A DNA stretch of 58,413 nt from Tieghemiomyces parasiticus (lineage: Eukaryota; Kickxellomycota; Dimargaritomycetes; Dimargaritales; Dimargaritaceae), in the NCBI GenBank assembly GCA_027575765.1, contig JANBPT010000192.1, forward strand, positions 1-58,413, written 5' to 3'. The stretch's first letter is position 1; each line of letters starts with the position of its first letter. The position numbers were made by a program, and so were the translations under genes. The notes beneath the pieces were generated by a model. The model did no database searches. It was not told the DNA's origin and saw nothing but the letters and a program-made list of their open reading frames with translations. Below, piece by piece: positions 47,175 through 57,446 of the stretch.

Positions 47175-47816
47175 ATGTCCCTCCGCGATTTGACCATCAA
47201 GACCGGCGTCCTCAAGCGGTAGGTGTCGTCCTGACCTCCACAAAAGCTCGAGGCCATTAGGCAGTTGCCATCGCATGCGACGCTAGTAGGAGGGGGGGGG
47301 GTTGCAGACTCAAACTAACCTCAACTGTTTCCCAAGCCCCACTGTCTTCATGACTCACAATCCACCTTTTTGTCCATACCTTGGGGCCCCCCTGTCCTCT
47401 ATACCGCAGCGTGCTCAAGGATGAAACTTACTACAAGCAGGAGGCTAAGGACCAGGAAGCCCGCATCGCCAAGCTCAAGGCCGAGAACGGCGATGCATAT
47501 GTTATCAGGAAGCAGGTAAGGCGTTCAGCTATGTATTCATTATCCTGTAAGTAAGGTCTTAGTTCTCTCTCACGGATCCTTCGAAAGGGACTGAAGTGAC
47601 TGATCTCCTATTGTTGGCACCATGCTGTTCTATCTATCATTACAGATTGAAGTCCTCGACGAGACCCTCAATATGATCCCGGATTGCAAACGGCGGATTG
47701 CCCAGGCCATTCAGGACCTGAAGGCACTCGTTGATGAAAACCAGACCACATTCTCAGATACCAAAGAACTCAAAGACGCCCAGGAGGTTCTGGGTAGCAT
47801 TGAGTACGATGACTAA
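47175..47816 (+). CDS. Tubulin-folding cofactor A
   Basis: Small helical chaperone that captures beta-tubulin during tubulin folding (Rbl2 in yeast). It has 106 aa from exons 47175-47218, 47410-47515 and 47646-47816. Introns are 191 nt (phase 2, donor GTAGGT) and 130 nt (phase 0, donor GTAAGG). It shows the three-helix pattern: MSLRDLTIKTGVLKRVLKDE, then ETYYKQEAKDQEARIAKLK, then LDETLNMIPDCKRRIAQAI, matching the family MIPDCxRRL motif, with an acidic C-terminal helix ending SIEYDD. Length is normal for the family (about 106-110). Intron 1 carries a G10 run at 47292-47301. Confidence 0.94.
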
Positions 47817-50377
47817 CCCACCAGGGTCTATGGCGTCGACGGCGGGACGAACCAAAAGGGTACCCCGCGACTCGTGCTGCCGACTTGGTTGATTTTTCCT
47901 ATACGGTTGGGACATAGCCAGACCGCTGCCTACCATATGCACTGTGAGGGAGTTGCGCCTTCACCCCTCCTCACCCTTCCGAATGCGCTTGCACTGATTG
48001 GTGTAGTTGAATATAAAAGCCTAGTTGTACAATTTGCGCACCTCTAGACATCTGATAGGAGGCGAGGGGTCAGGCGGGTTGGGAAGGTCATGCTCGTTAC
48101 CAAACTGAAACGGGCCGTAGGCGGCTCTGGACAGTGGCGTGAGTACAGAGACAAGCCATTAGTAAGGGGCGGTGACATGGGTGACTTGATGTAAAGGACG
48201 GCTTGAAAGGGGAGAGGAAGACAGACACGGAAGAATAGAGAATTGATAATAGATCAGTCTGGCAGGTGTGTATAACCAGTGCGAGGGATCAGGCGAACCT
48301 TCCATCCGTTGGGGGGGGGGAGTGCAACAGTCCCAGTGGGTATTGCTGCTTAGGTTAATCCTTTTCTCCTCAGCCTTATGGCTACACCAAACCCCCTAAG
48401 CGCTGTCAATCAAGCGCCGTTTACGGCACTAACATGCTTCAGCTAACGACCTTGACTTCCCTACCGCCGTTTTTGCTACCCACACTGTGCAACGCCATGC
48501 TGTCAAGATCCTGCGAACTCGGGTCACCTCCACCATGTTTCTACGTTGCTCTACCCCAACCCAGCTGGTCTACACTGAGGCTTTAGAGGGCCCGGACAGC
48601 ATGTTTTGGAACACACCCACCCCCATATACAGTGTATGCCTCCACGCTTTGGAGGCACCCTTGTGTTTGTCTCCGTGAGGGTGTGGAGGGTGACTTGGAC
48701 AAGTGACGTGTCAAGCGGGTATCCTCCGATGGTAGTATCGGACGACCTGTAGTATTATTTTTCGGTTACACTTTCTTGCAGGCCCCATAGCATTGTGGAA
48801 ACTAAGGGTACTGTTCGCCCTCTCGTACTATGCTATTATTAGATATTCCCTGGGTCGATAGAGGGAAGCAGTCACTTATACACTCGAAAGAATAGGCAGG
48901 GGAACGGCAACCCCGTACCTGCCTACTCCCACTTGCAAGCCAGTCCAAGTCGATTTATGTATTTGGTTCATCCTTCCATACCGCTCCACTCTCTGCCTTA
49001 CAATCCAACGGAATTAAAGATCCGGCACCCATTGGTACCTCATCATGCCATTGGGATCACTTTGCAATCACGGGTGACTATTAAACTACAACGGCTAAAT
49101 GCGCTGCTAATCCTTTGTGCTGGTACAGTAAGGCCCGAATGATAATACGGCCGTCATTAGCACCATCTCCACCACCGCTCTTGTCACTGGTAGTTACGCA
49201 AGAGTTGTACGCGGGACCGGGCAGGCATTACTCATTGGCGGAAGCGCCGAGCACAATCAGGCCACGGCAGACTTGAGTTGCCCAGCCGTTCCCGTTGGGG
49301 AGATGGGCTTAGAGAAGAGGCAGAGAGGTGGATGGTATACGGCCCATGATTAGACCATGCTCGGTGTTTATTGTAAACGACGAAAAATAACAATAATCAG
49401 CCTCCTCCCGCTCCGTCACCTGTGCCACGCTATGACTGTGCTTTCTTCTTCACCTCTCCCTTCATTGGCTTGCTTCATACTGCATTCCTAGCCCACTTGC
49501 CGTTGCGGGGCAGGTTGATGGGATCCCCCGTTTGTAGCTCTACATGAGGTTCCACGATCACAGACACACTACATGGATTTTTCACGAAAAGTAGTGGCTG
49601 GCGAATAGTGACGCAGGAAAACATTGTTTCCCTCTCCTCGTAGCTACGTCCCCTCGCCTTCCCATTCTGCCAAAGGCTAAGCATCCAACTTGCCGTGAAA
49701 TAATCAACGACGATGTACTTGCTCTAGCGATACGGGGAGGGGAAAAACTATTACCCCCAGCTGAATATCTCGTAGGTACTGATCGATTAGGGTTATAGTA
49801 AGGGAGAGTGAAAGTCCACCGACCGGAGGAGTGGCCTATTATCTTCCGGTCTCAATCGGCGTACAAAACGTCAGCCTCGCGATTCCGCCTCCTGTCCTCC
49901 CCTCCGCTGGGGGTGGGGCCTTTTCTACGCTGAATTAACCCACCGAGCGGTGATGGCGGGAGGGGGCTGGTGGCAATTGTGGTTCAAGTCGGTCGCATCC
50001 GCCAAACCAGGTCCGTTTATAAAGACACTGGATTGCCGCGCACTTTTATTCAGCTACCCATCGCCTAAACTTCGCTGAGTCTATCTCCAGCCCATCCGGC
50101 TCGCACTTCCCATTACACGTACAGCGTTGACCGCCTATTTTCTAGTAGAGAACCCTTCCCGAAGCATTTAAACCCCCTAAACAGATTTTCGCTCATATTT
50201 TGCATACACCCGCATATTTATTTACCGTTGATCACCCCACTTTTGCTATTTCATTCACTCATCCAGGGTCGAATTAAGCAGACCCGTCTTTTTGCAATCA
50301 TTTTTTTTTTTTTTGAAATCTTGTCATCATTCTGGCGCAATCAAAAACAAGCAGCAGCAACAACCTAATAGAGAGCC
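47817..50377. other. Intergenic region, no gene seen
   Basis: This is the 3' region of tubulin cofactor A and the upstream region of the M36-like gene. A G10 run lies at 48311-48320. A TTTATAAAG box near 50016-50024, C+T-rich sequence from about 50040 and a T14 run at 50301-50314 lead into the start at 50378. Short open frames show no signatures. Confidence 0.5.
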
Positions 50378-53300
50378 ATGCACCCCCGCCTTCCATTCTA
50401 CCTCTTGGCCGCTGCCTCGGCGGGCGGCATTATATGGCCGAGTCCTCTGGCCAGCGCTACCCTAAGTAACGGCTCGGAGGGGGACCATGTCTTTCAAAAC
50501 AGTCTCCGCCGCCCCATCTCCCCGACCTCCCCAGGTTCGCCGCCACCAGCCTCGGTACCCACCTCCCCGCGTCCGCGGTGGAGTACCCCACTGCACCAAT
50601 CCACATCCTTCTTCCCCCTTACCCCACCGGTGATGGGTAATTCCTCGCCACCCAGTCCCTCCGGCCGTAACACCGTAACCTCAACCACCACCACTGGCGA
50701 CAAGGTGATGAAACCAAATACCGCAGTGGATCGCTCCGTCAGCGGTTATCAAAATGTCAAACCTTTGCTGCGTCCCCGGCTTGGTACCCTGCCCAATACT
50801 GGGTCCAGTACCGCCAGAGGAATGGGTGGTGTAATCACCCTCTCCCAGCTGGCCAGCCCTGCGTCTAGCCCCGAAGACAAGACTCCGGAATTTCCCCCGC
50901 ACCAGAAGTCACTTAATGCTGCAGCGTCCTCGATCACTACCAAGAGAGCCCGACTTATTCGCGGGGACACCTCGGTGAAGAAGCTCAGCGGGATCCCCAT
51001 TCCTACCCGACGGAGCTCCGGTGGTGATAGTCGGCGGGCCACCACCAAGGTGCCTGCGCACCAATATTTCTCTTCCTCTTCTCACTTGCAACCGCCGAAT
51101 GGGAGCCCAGGTCTCCCTACCCCGCCTATCGACGCCCCGTTGCCCGCCCTCTTATCCATGGGTGGAGTCGACCCCGTCGTCGACACAACGCTGCAGACGG
51201 TGCAGGGAAAATTCCAGTCCGCCGGTCCCTACATCTTAGAGACCAGCGGATTGCTCCATGACCAAGCCTCGTCGTCAGCATCGACGGCCATCGCCACGGC
51301 CGCCACTTTTCTCAGCGAGCACACCGGTGTTCCACGTGATTCTTTGCACGTGCTCAGCTGCAAAAACCTAGTTGTGGACCACCGCCACGCTGATAGTGAT
51401 GGCAGTGAGGGCCATATCATTCACTTCCAACAGATCTACCGCGGCCTCCCCATCGTTAATGCGTACGCCGTCGTGGCGTTGGATTTTCAAGGAGCTGTGG
51501 CCTACCACCGTTCGAGTTTGATTTCGGCCACCCAGGTGCCCGCCATGGCCTCAACGGCGGCGGCGCCGAATGTGTTTCCCAGCGGTGAGGACAGCGAGCG
51601 TGTGCCTCGTATGGGGGCAATGCGGTCCGCCCAGGAAGTACTCAAGCTAGCGCTTACTGAGGGTTTGGGTCTCCATGAGGACGAGTTTGAATATATTCAT
51701 ATCGTTTCGTCGGCTGATGAGGTCCCGACCTCCGCCGGTACCACCAGCGCCCACAACGTCACCCCGGCCGCGGCAGGTTCGAGTGACGCCAATGATACGG
51801 CCGGGACCCTCAAAGCCCGCCTGGGCCGACATTTGGACCCCCGCGATTGTCGTACGGCCCAGATCACACCGGCCCTTGCCCGTGGGCGTATCCACCTGTG
51901 TCCGGCCTACTACGCCATCGCCACCCAGCCGCCGCCGACCCAACCGTTTTCGGAGGCCGACCAGCCGCGCCACTTGACACCCATCTACGTTATCACCATC
52001 CCACTGCGCACCAAGAAAACCTACGTGATCTATGCTAACGCCGTCGACGGCCAAATCCACCTTGTCACCGACACCAATGTTGAGTTTACCATGAACCCCG
52101 GGGTCCATCTCCACAAGTCACCGAAAGCGACGGTGTACGATTTGGCCGTACAGGAAAATTGGTTCAATGATAGACACGATGGCAGTAGCCAGATCGACCC
52201 GGACGCGATAGACCGTCGCCGCATGGAGGCGGAAGAGGCCGCGACGGAGATTTTGAGTAGGTCATTGCAGATGCTCGTCGAGGCTGATACCACCAATGTG
52301 TTACAGCTGATTCAGACAGGCCGTGGCAGCGACGCTAATGACGAACGGCCGGCGGGTACGGATGATGACAGGTCGTTTATCAGCACAGATAATAGCGATA
52401 ATGACAGTATCCGTAATCCTGGCGACGAACTGCCCCTACTGGATTTGAGCATCTGGTCGAACAGTTCGCCCAACCGAGTAATCCTCGAGCTTCCTGCCCA
52501 TAGTGGGGGGGTCCCGCACATCAATATGGGACTCCTGGCCGTCGACCAGTATGGCGTCGTTGACCCCGCACGGAACGCCCACATTATCAACCATCAGCTC
52601 GGATACCTCCTGGTCGACCGGTTGGTTGGTGGCGCAGGTAGTGACGATTGTATCGCACCCACCTCCCCTCCACCTATCACTACGCCCCCCACTACCGGCG
52701 CCCAGCAGGTTGCCACTTCGCTGCCAGAAGCCATGACTACGCCTGTCCACCTCTACCATCGCCTCACGCACCTTCTATCCACGGGCTTCACGGGCGCCAG
52801 CACCTCCCAACTTACAGGAACTGCTGCGGCTGGTCGCCCGCGCTGTCTCCTCACTGAAGAAGCGGACCAACTGGCCCGTGGGTATAGCCGGGCCTTCGCT
52901 GCCCTCGTCACCCTCAAACGGGGAACCACGGCCACCGATGAAGCATGGCTCCTCCCGGCCCCTCACCCGCAAGGCTGGAATGGCGGGGCGATCCTGGTCG
53001 CCGCCACTCCGACCCTCTTCCCCCTCACCCTCGACAATGTCATCGTTAGCCCTAATGTGCCTTGGGGAACTTCGATGGCCGTCTTATGGTCGAATGTGGT
53101 GTATGAGCTCGCTTGGCATTTCATCCAGGAGGCGGGCACTTCTCCCCAATCTTCCTCTGACGGCGCCGATCGTGACCAGGTCGAGGCCGCCTCGGTATGG
53201 AGAGACACCCCCGAGCAGAACCACGGTCGCACCAAGTTTTTGCGACTCTGGATCCTGGCGTTACAACTCACACCTTGCCAGCCCCAGGTATTTAACGTCC

Positions 53301-53491
53301 GCGATTCACTGTTGGCCGCCGACAAGCTGTTGTACGGCGGAGCCCATCGGGAGTCGATTTGGAAGATCATGGCTCGGCGGGGGCTGGGTGTCAATGCCGG
53401 TTGGAAATCGCCCCACAGTTTTGTGAAATCTACGGTGGCTATGTCGCCGCCGTCTTCTCACCATGGTTCCCCTCGGGCGCAGAGCCTTTAG
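50378..53491 (+). CDS. M36 fungalysin-like protein with lost catalytic residues (pseudopeptidase)
   Basis: Secreted protein of 1037 aa, one exon. The signal peptide is MHPRLPFYLLAAASAGG with cleavage likely near 28-33. Residues 35-290 are Ser/Pro/Thr-rich and disordered. About residues 300-395 form a fungalysin/thermolysin propeptide (FTP) fold: TFLSEHTGV, HIIHFQQIYRGLPIVNAYAV, LDFQGAVAYH. About 535-565 match the second propeptide part (TYVIYANAVDGQIHL). The C-terminal region aligns with the M36 catalytic domain: DRLVGGAGSDDC, VLWSNVVYELAWHF, LQLTPCQPQVFNVRDSLLAA and IWKIMARRGLGVNAG. The zinc motif HExxH is replaced by HQLGY (739-743), and the glutamate ligand of GEGWxD is Arg834 in ARGYSR. 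Two of three zinc ligands and the general base are gone, so protease activity is not expected. The frame is otherwise intact over 3.1 kb, so this is not simple decay. It may act as an inhibitor, decoy or binding protein (inference). Confidence 0.85.
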   Translation: MHPRLPFYLLAAASAGGIIWPSPLASATLSNGSEGDHVFQNSLRRPISPTSPGSPPPASVPTSPRPRWSTPLHQSTSFFPLTPPVMGNSSPPSPSGRNTVTSTTTTGDKVMKPNTAVDRSVSGYQNVKPLLRPRLGTLPNTGSSTARGMGGVITLSQLASPASSPEDKTPEFPPHQKSLNAAASSITTKRARLIRGDTSVKKLSGIPIPTRRSSGGDSRRATTKVPAHQYFSSSSHLQPPNGSPGLPTPPIDAPLPALLSMGGVDPVVDTTLQTVQGKFQSAGPYILETSGLLHDQASSSASTAIATAATFLSEHTGVPRDSLHVLSCKNLVVDHRHADSDGSEGHIIHFQQIYRGLPIVNAYAVVALDFQGAVAYHRSSLISATQVPAMASTAAAPNVFPSGEDSERVPRMGAMRSAQEVLKLALTEGLGLHEDEFEYIHIVSSADEVPTSAGTTSAHNVTPAAAGSSDANDTAGTLKARLGRHLDPRDCRTAQITPALARGRIHLCPAYYAIATQPPPTQPFSEADQPRHLTPIYVITIPLRTKKTYVIYANAVDGQIHLVTDTNVEFTMNPGVHLHKSPKATVYDLAVQENWFNDRHDGSSQIDPDAIDRRRMEAEEAATEILSRSLQMLVEADTTNVLQLIQTGRGSDANDERPAGTDDDRSFISTDNSDNDSIRNPGDELPLLDLSIWSNSSPNRVILELPAHSGGVPHINMGLLAVDQYGVVDPARNAHIINHQLGYLLVDRLVGGAGSDDCIAPTSPPPITTPPTTGAQQVATSLPEAMTTPVHLYHRLTHLLSTGFTGASTSQLTGTAAAGRPRCLLTEEADQLARGYSRAFAALVTLKRGTTATDEAWLLPAPHPQGWNGGAILVAATPTLFPLTLDNVIVSPNVPWGTSMAVLWSNVVYELAWHFIQEAGTSPQSSSDGADRDQVEAASVWRDTPEQNHGRTKFLRLWILALQLTPCQPQVFNVRDSLLAADKLLYGGAHRESIWKIMARRGLGVNAGWKSPHSFVKSTVAMSPPSSHHGSPRAQSL

Positions 53492-54679
53492 GCTACTATC
53501 TCAAGTTTTGGGTAGTATTTTACAGGACCTCTAGCCGTAGTGTATTAAATTCACCCAGGTACCAAGGGAATGTGGCGGCATCACTATTCTAGTGATTTTT
53601 TTTATCAATAATCACCATCAACGGTGGGGATTACTCGTACAACAGCTCTTTCAACATCCAATATGTCTTTTCAGTTCCAACTATGACATCTAGATTGAAT
53701 CTATTCCTAGCCCGCCGCTATTATAAAAAGCAAATATACTAGCCGAGTTTCTACGTTCCTTACTCGAAAATTGCACGTACGGGCCCAATCATAGGCATCT
53801 CTGGCATGGTTTAATATCCACAGTAGGTGCCACCCGTAACTATATTATCTGTGCTAAAGCATGATCAGCAACTAAACATGAATCATACCATCTGTGGTAA
53901 TCGTGTGCAAGGGAATTGTCGATTGGGTGAATTAATGGATCATAAATAAAATGAGAGAGAGAGAGATAGTATGTGTGCGTGTCTGTGAGTGTCAAGGAGG
54001 GAGGAATTCATGTACTGACGCAGTTTGATCGACGTTTATCCAACCATCCTCTCCAAGTCGGTCCATTGTTGGCTCGTGATAGCGGGCCACCGTAAACCCG
54101 CCTGATCCGGTGTCATCAGGTGTCTGGGATGCGCCATTTTTGATCGCGGCCATTCGCTTGCGTCGGCGGTCTAGTTGTGTGGCCTACATGACGTGCCTGG
54201 TTTACAAAATTTAGGCCTTTTCCATATAATCCATCGTCTAATCTTAAGTTATTTTTCCCAATGTAAGACTATATTATCTGCTTCGAGATCTAGTGCTACT
54301 AATAGCACATGGTTACTACTTGTGGCCGCCCAAAACGGCCTCACACTACGATGTACAAGGAAGTAGCCGCCGAACAACTTCGCCACACCTCCCACCAGCC
54401 ACCAATACACCCAACAATAACAACGGCGAATTTCACCACTTTCATACCTTACCACAGCCATCTAGGCCATCTCCTTTCGAATGACACTCGTAGTATCTTT
54501 CTAGGTTTCCATTATTCTCTACACTAGTACTGTGCCGACAAGGCCAGGGCACTGGTCTCTGCCTTACACAAGGCACCAAGTTGGTACCAATAAAGATTAA
54601 TCATCACACCTTTATTAATCATATTTCTCAGAGCACGGCGCCATCTACCACACTACTGCTGTAAGTTGAATTGGATGTG
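53492..54679. other. Intergenic region, no gene seen
   Basis: This is AT-richer sequence after the M36-like gene. A GA microsatellite lies at about 53953-53967 with a TG/CG-rich stretch following. An AATAAAG lies near 54589. No coding signal is supported. Confidence 0.5.
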
Positions 54680-55200
54680 AATTAGCCCCGCTGAAGCACC
54701 TCCCTTTGGTGATCTGGCCATTGACCCACTGATGGCCCCAAGCCTGCTATTAAATACCAGCACCATTTGAATAACCTAGCGAGAGGGTAATACACTCTCC
54801 CCTGCGGATGTGAATTTGACTGATTATTTTCGTCCAACCACTGTTGAACTTCCCATTATTGCTCTCATTTCCATTTACCAGTTCACCTTCAATTTCGACT
54901 GGCGCTCCCGTTTCTATTTCGTCGTCATGTAAGGTCACTCTTATGACCGCTATAATCTCTTTGGCATGACAGCCATGGACTTAGGCCAATATAACTCCTT
55001 AATTACAGCTTGCACTTATTCCTAATACTTCTTCCCTCAACCCCCAACGGCTATATATAGCAGAAATGCTATGCCAGCTGCCTCCCAATGGGACTACCAA
55101 TTGAACGTATATAAGAGATGGCGCCCCTCCCTGCCTCGCAAGGGTATCTTATCTTTGTGTGGATTATTTTTATTTTATCACCCCTAGTCCTCGATAAACC
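54680..55200 (+). repeat. Diverged direct repeat, copy A (promoter-like)
   Basis: This is collinear with 56924-57446 at an offset of 2241-2246 bp along its whole length, so net insertions or deletions are only a few bases. Shared landmarks are AGCCCCGCTG at the start, a CAACCACTG block, CAGTTCACC followed by TCAATTT, TATATAAG (55108-55115 here) and ATAAACC at the end. Identity is moderate by eye and patchy. It lies upstream of secreted paralogue 2 and looks like its ancestral promoter or leader. Confidence 0.6.
55108..55115 (+). promoter_or_regulatory. TATA box candidate for secreted paralogue 2
   Basis: TATATAAG lies inside repeat copy A and is conserved in position in copy B (57349-57356) although the surroundings have diverged. 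The ATG is 675 bp downstream, so a long or spliced leader would be required. Confidence 0.4.
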
Positions 55201-55481
55201 AGCATTTATTCTAATCACTCCCATGGTTTTCGGCTTTGTTTCTCGCCACTAGTACCACAGCTGTCTGGAAAATCGCTGCCAGGTATTGGAGGTTCGCGGT
55301 CCAGGTAGCCACAATGACACCCAAGGCCGACCTGGATATGGTGGCCTTATGGCTCATTTGGCTACGCCTCTGTACTCCTTTTCTCGTTCCACTCGTGTTA
55401 CTATCAGCCGTAGCTGGCATGGGCTGCTGTCCTTCTCGGCCCATGCCTGAGCATCTAGCTGCGCTACGTGTTTTCAACACG

Positions 55482-56306
55482 AAGGCAAGGAGTGGTAGGC
55501 CCATTGGGGTTACAGCGGACCTATTGATGACCGTTCCCGGTTCCTCCACTTTGTAGCCTCAACTCGCATCAACTCCATGTCTTTTTTTTTCCCATCGCTA
55601 GTGAGTCCAGTGTACGCCCTTGCTATCACTGGGTGAGTGGTCCCTTTTATTCATATCCACACTTTGCGTCCGATAGTTTACCATTTCTTCATTATTCACT
55701 AGGCTGCAGCTCCCTCGACTCTGTCTAGACCCCCCTCTCCCTTATCTTCTTCCACTTCACCGCACCCACTTACCCAGTCGAGGGTGATAATGCGCATTTC
55801 CTTCCTTTCGCTTCTGGTGGGCCTGCCACTGCTTGACAGCTACAGGTTAGGCTCCACCGTTGTCGCGGCATCCGACCACATCCCCCATAAACCGCCTATC
55901 CCTTGGAAACAAACCCCCGACTGCTCGTCTGAGGACCTGGGGTTAGGGTCGAGCCGGTGCGAAGCAGAGTCCAGCGCAGATGAACTGCGGCCAGTCCGCA
56001 AGCTCAACGACTGGTCTGCAAGCGGACTAGCGGTGCGACTGGTGCCTGGGCATCCGAGTGACTTGCCTCGTCCCGCCAAACGGCGCCGCCCTGCCACCAC
56101 CATGCCTGATTCGTCTGCACCACTTGACCTGGACGCAATACCCCCTGAGGAACGGATCTTTTACTTCCTCGCCGTCCAAGCCGGCCAGCCTGTATCGCCG
56201 CTTTCTTGGGTGCTGCCTTCCAAGCCTCTACTGTCCTCCGCCGTAGCCCAGGCCGATGATACCTCGCCCCTCTCTATTGCACAAGACACCCACGAATCCA
56301 GCCCTG
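55482..56306 (+). repeat. Near-identical duplicated block, copy 2
   Basis: Partner of 31176-31999, same orientation, 24.3 kb away. It covers the leader, signal peptide and Pro/Ser-rich half of secreted paralogue 2. The coding differences counted by eye are 13 replacement and 9 silent changes over 172 codons. Confidence 0.85.
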
Positions 56307-56881
56307 GTCAGCATCCGGCCCACTTCATTCCATCGAGCTCCTTGGGTAGTCGCCCTGTGCATAGGAAGCATATAGCAAACTCGAACAATCTTATTACGAC
56401 CTGTCATCAACTCCAGACGAAGGCCCGGTCGGAGCCCAACAATCAAGTGGCGCCGTTAATACAGTGTAGGTCTGCATTTGGTAAATTCACCTCTACGGTC
56501 ATGTTGTTAAAGACAAGGATAGGGTCTGGAAATATTGCGTTATCCAAGAGCAAGAACCAGATCTCTGGTTATATCTTTCGCTCAATGGAATCTCGAATCA
56601 AGACCAAATACGTTACATATGGCCCGAATATCCTATATGAGGTATACCTGAATCCCACGGACTCGAAAATGAAGTCGCGTATGCTATTTAATTTTGGCAC
56701 TGATGACTGTAAGGATCTCCCGACTCGCATCCCCGACAGTATGCCTCAGGTTAGCACGGTTACCATCCTCGGTCCTGTTCGTGACATTCAGCAGCTCGAG
56801 GTGCATATTCGAAAAGAGCTGGATAGCTATGATGCCCTTCATTGGGCTCCGCCTCTATCGGCGGTTCCCGTAAAACATTGA
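55790..56881 (+). CDS. Secreted mosaic protein, paralogue 2, unknown function
   Basis: Predicted secreted protein of 363 aa with the same signal peptide (MRISFLSLLVGLPLL) and Pro/Ser-rich first half as paralogue 1; 159 of the first 172 residues are identical, including the KRRR cluster. After about residue 175 the sequence departs. Only the last 90 or so residues align, at roughly 40% identity: VTYG, ILYEVYLNPTDSK, SRMLFNFG, DDCKDLPTRI, GPVRD. Between them lies a basic, poorly conserved stretch. The ATG at 55790 is preferred over an open GTG two codons upstream. The same candidate 70-nt leader intron is present (55633-55702). The gene sits between the two direct repeats at 54680-55200 and 56924-57446. 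No known domain is recognised. Confidence 0.75.
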   Translation: MRISFLSLLVGLPLLDSYRLGSTVVAASDHIPHKPPIPWKQTPDCSSEDLGLGSSRCEAESSADELRPVRKLNDWSASGLAVRLVPGHPSDLPRPAKRRRPATTMPDSSAPLDLDAIPPEERIFYFLAVQAGQPVSPLSWVLPSKPLLSSAVAQADDTSPLSIAQDTHESSPGQHPAHFIPSSSLGSRPVHRKHIANSNNLITTCHQLQTKARSEPNNQVAPLIQCRSAFGKFTSTVMLLKTRIGSGNIALSKSKNQISGYIFRSMESRIKTKYVTYGPNILYEVYLNPTDSKMKSRMLFNFGTDDCKDLPTRIPDSMPQVSTVTILGPVRDIQQLEVHIRKELDSYDALHWAPPLSAVPVKH

Positions 56882-56923
56882 ATAGGGGCCATTGAAGATG
56901 GTTTGAGGGCCGAAAACAAGGAA

Positions 56924-57446
56924 AATCAGCCCCGCTGCAGCATTTCCACTTGGTGACCTGTCCAGCCCTCTGCCGCTGGCCCCAGACCCACCATCCAAGG
57001 CTAGTGCCGCTCTTGCAGCCTGGTTGAAGGACTATACCTTTTTTCCTCCGAATGTCAGTTTGAAATTTTATTTTTGTTCAACCACTGCCAAAGTTCCCCT
57101 TATTGCATACATTTTCATCTATCAGTTCACCGTCAATTTGCACTGGTCTTTTGGTTGTATCCTTTCTTACCATTTGTCCATTTCATCCATTATACTCTCG
57201 CCTGTGGGATAATCATGGTCTCAAGCCAATTTGGTATCTTCCCTTCGGCTTGTATTGTTTCCTATAACTTCTTATCCTTTCCTACAACGGGTTCAGGTCA
57301 GAGTTTTAGTGTCAGCAGCCCCCTGCCAATAAAGTCGCCAGTGGATTATATATAAGAGGCAGCACACTTTGCCTCTCCAGGATACTTCATTCTGACTTTT
57401 AATCACACCTCTCTCCGCTCTTCTTTTCTCTGCTCTCCAATAAACC
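56924..57446 (+). repeat. Diverged direct repeat, copy B
   Basis: Copy of 54680-55200 lying 43 bp after the stop of secreted paralogue 2. Its TATATAAG is at 57349-57356. If the unit is promoter plus gene, copy B should precede another family member. At the equivalent distance (about 57728 onward) I find no match to the conserved leader or signal peptide, so any third gene is lost or replaced. Confidence 0.55.

Noticed and set aside
55236..55556. Hydrophobic frame of 106 codons upstream of secreted paralogue 2
   Set aside because: It starts without ATG, and the corresponding frame in paralogue 1 diverges completely outside the shared noncoding block.
54680..57446. LTR retrotransposon reading of the direct repeats
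   Set aside because: There is no gag/pol between them, no TG...CA ends and no target-site duplication; a tandem promoter-gene unit fits better.
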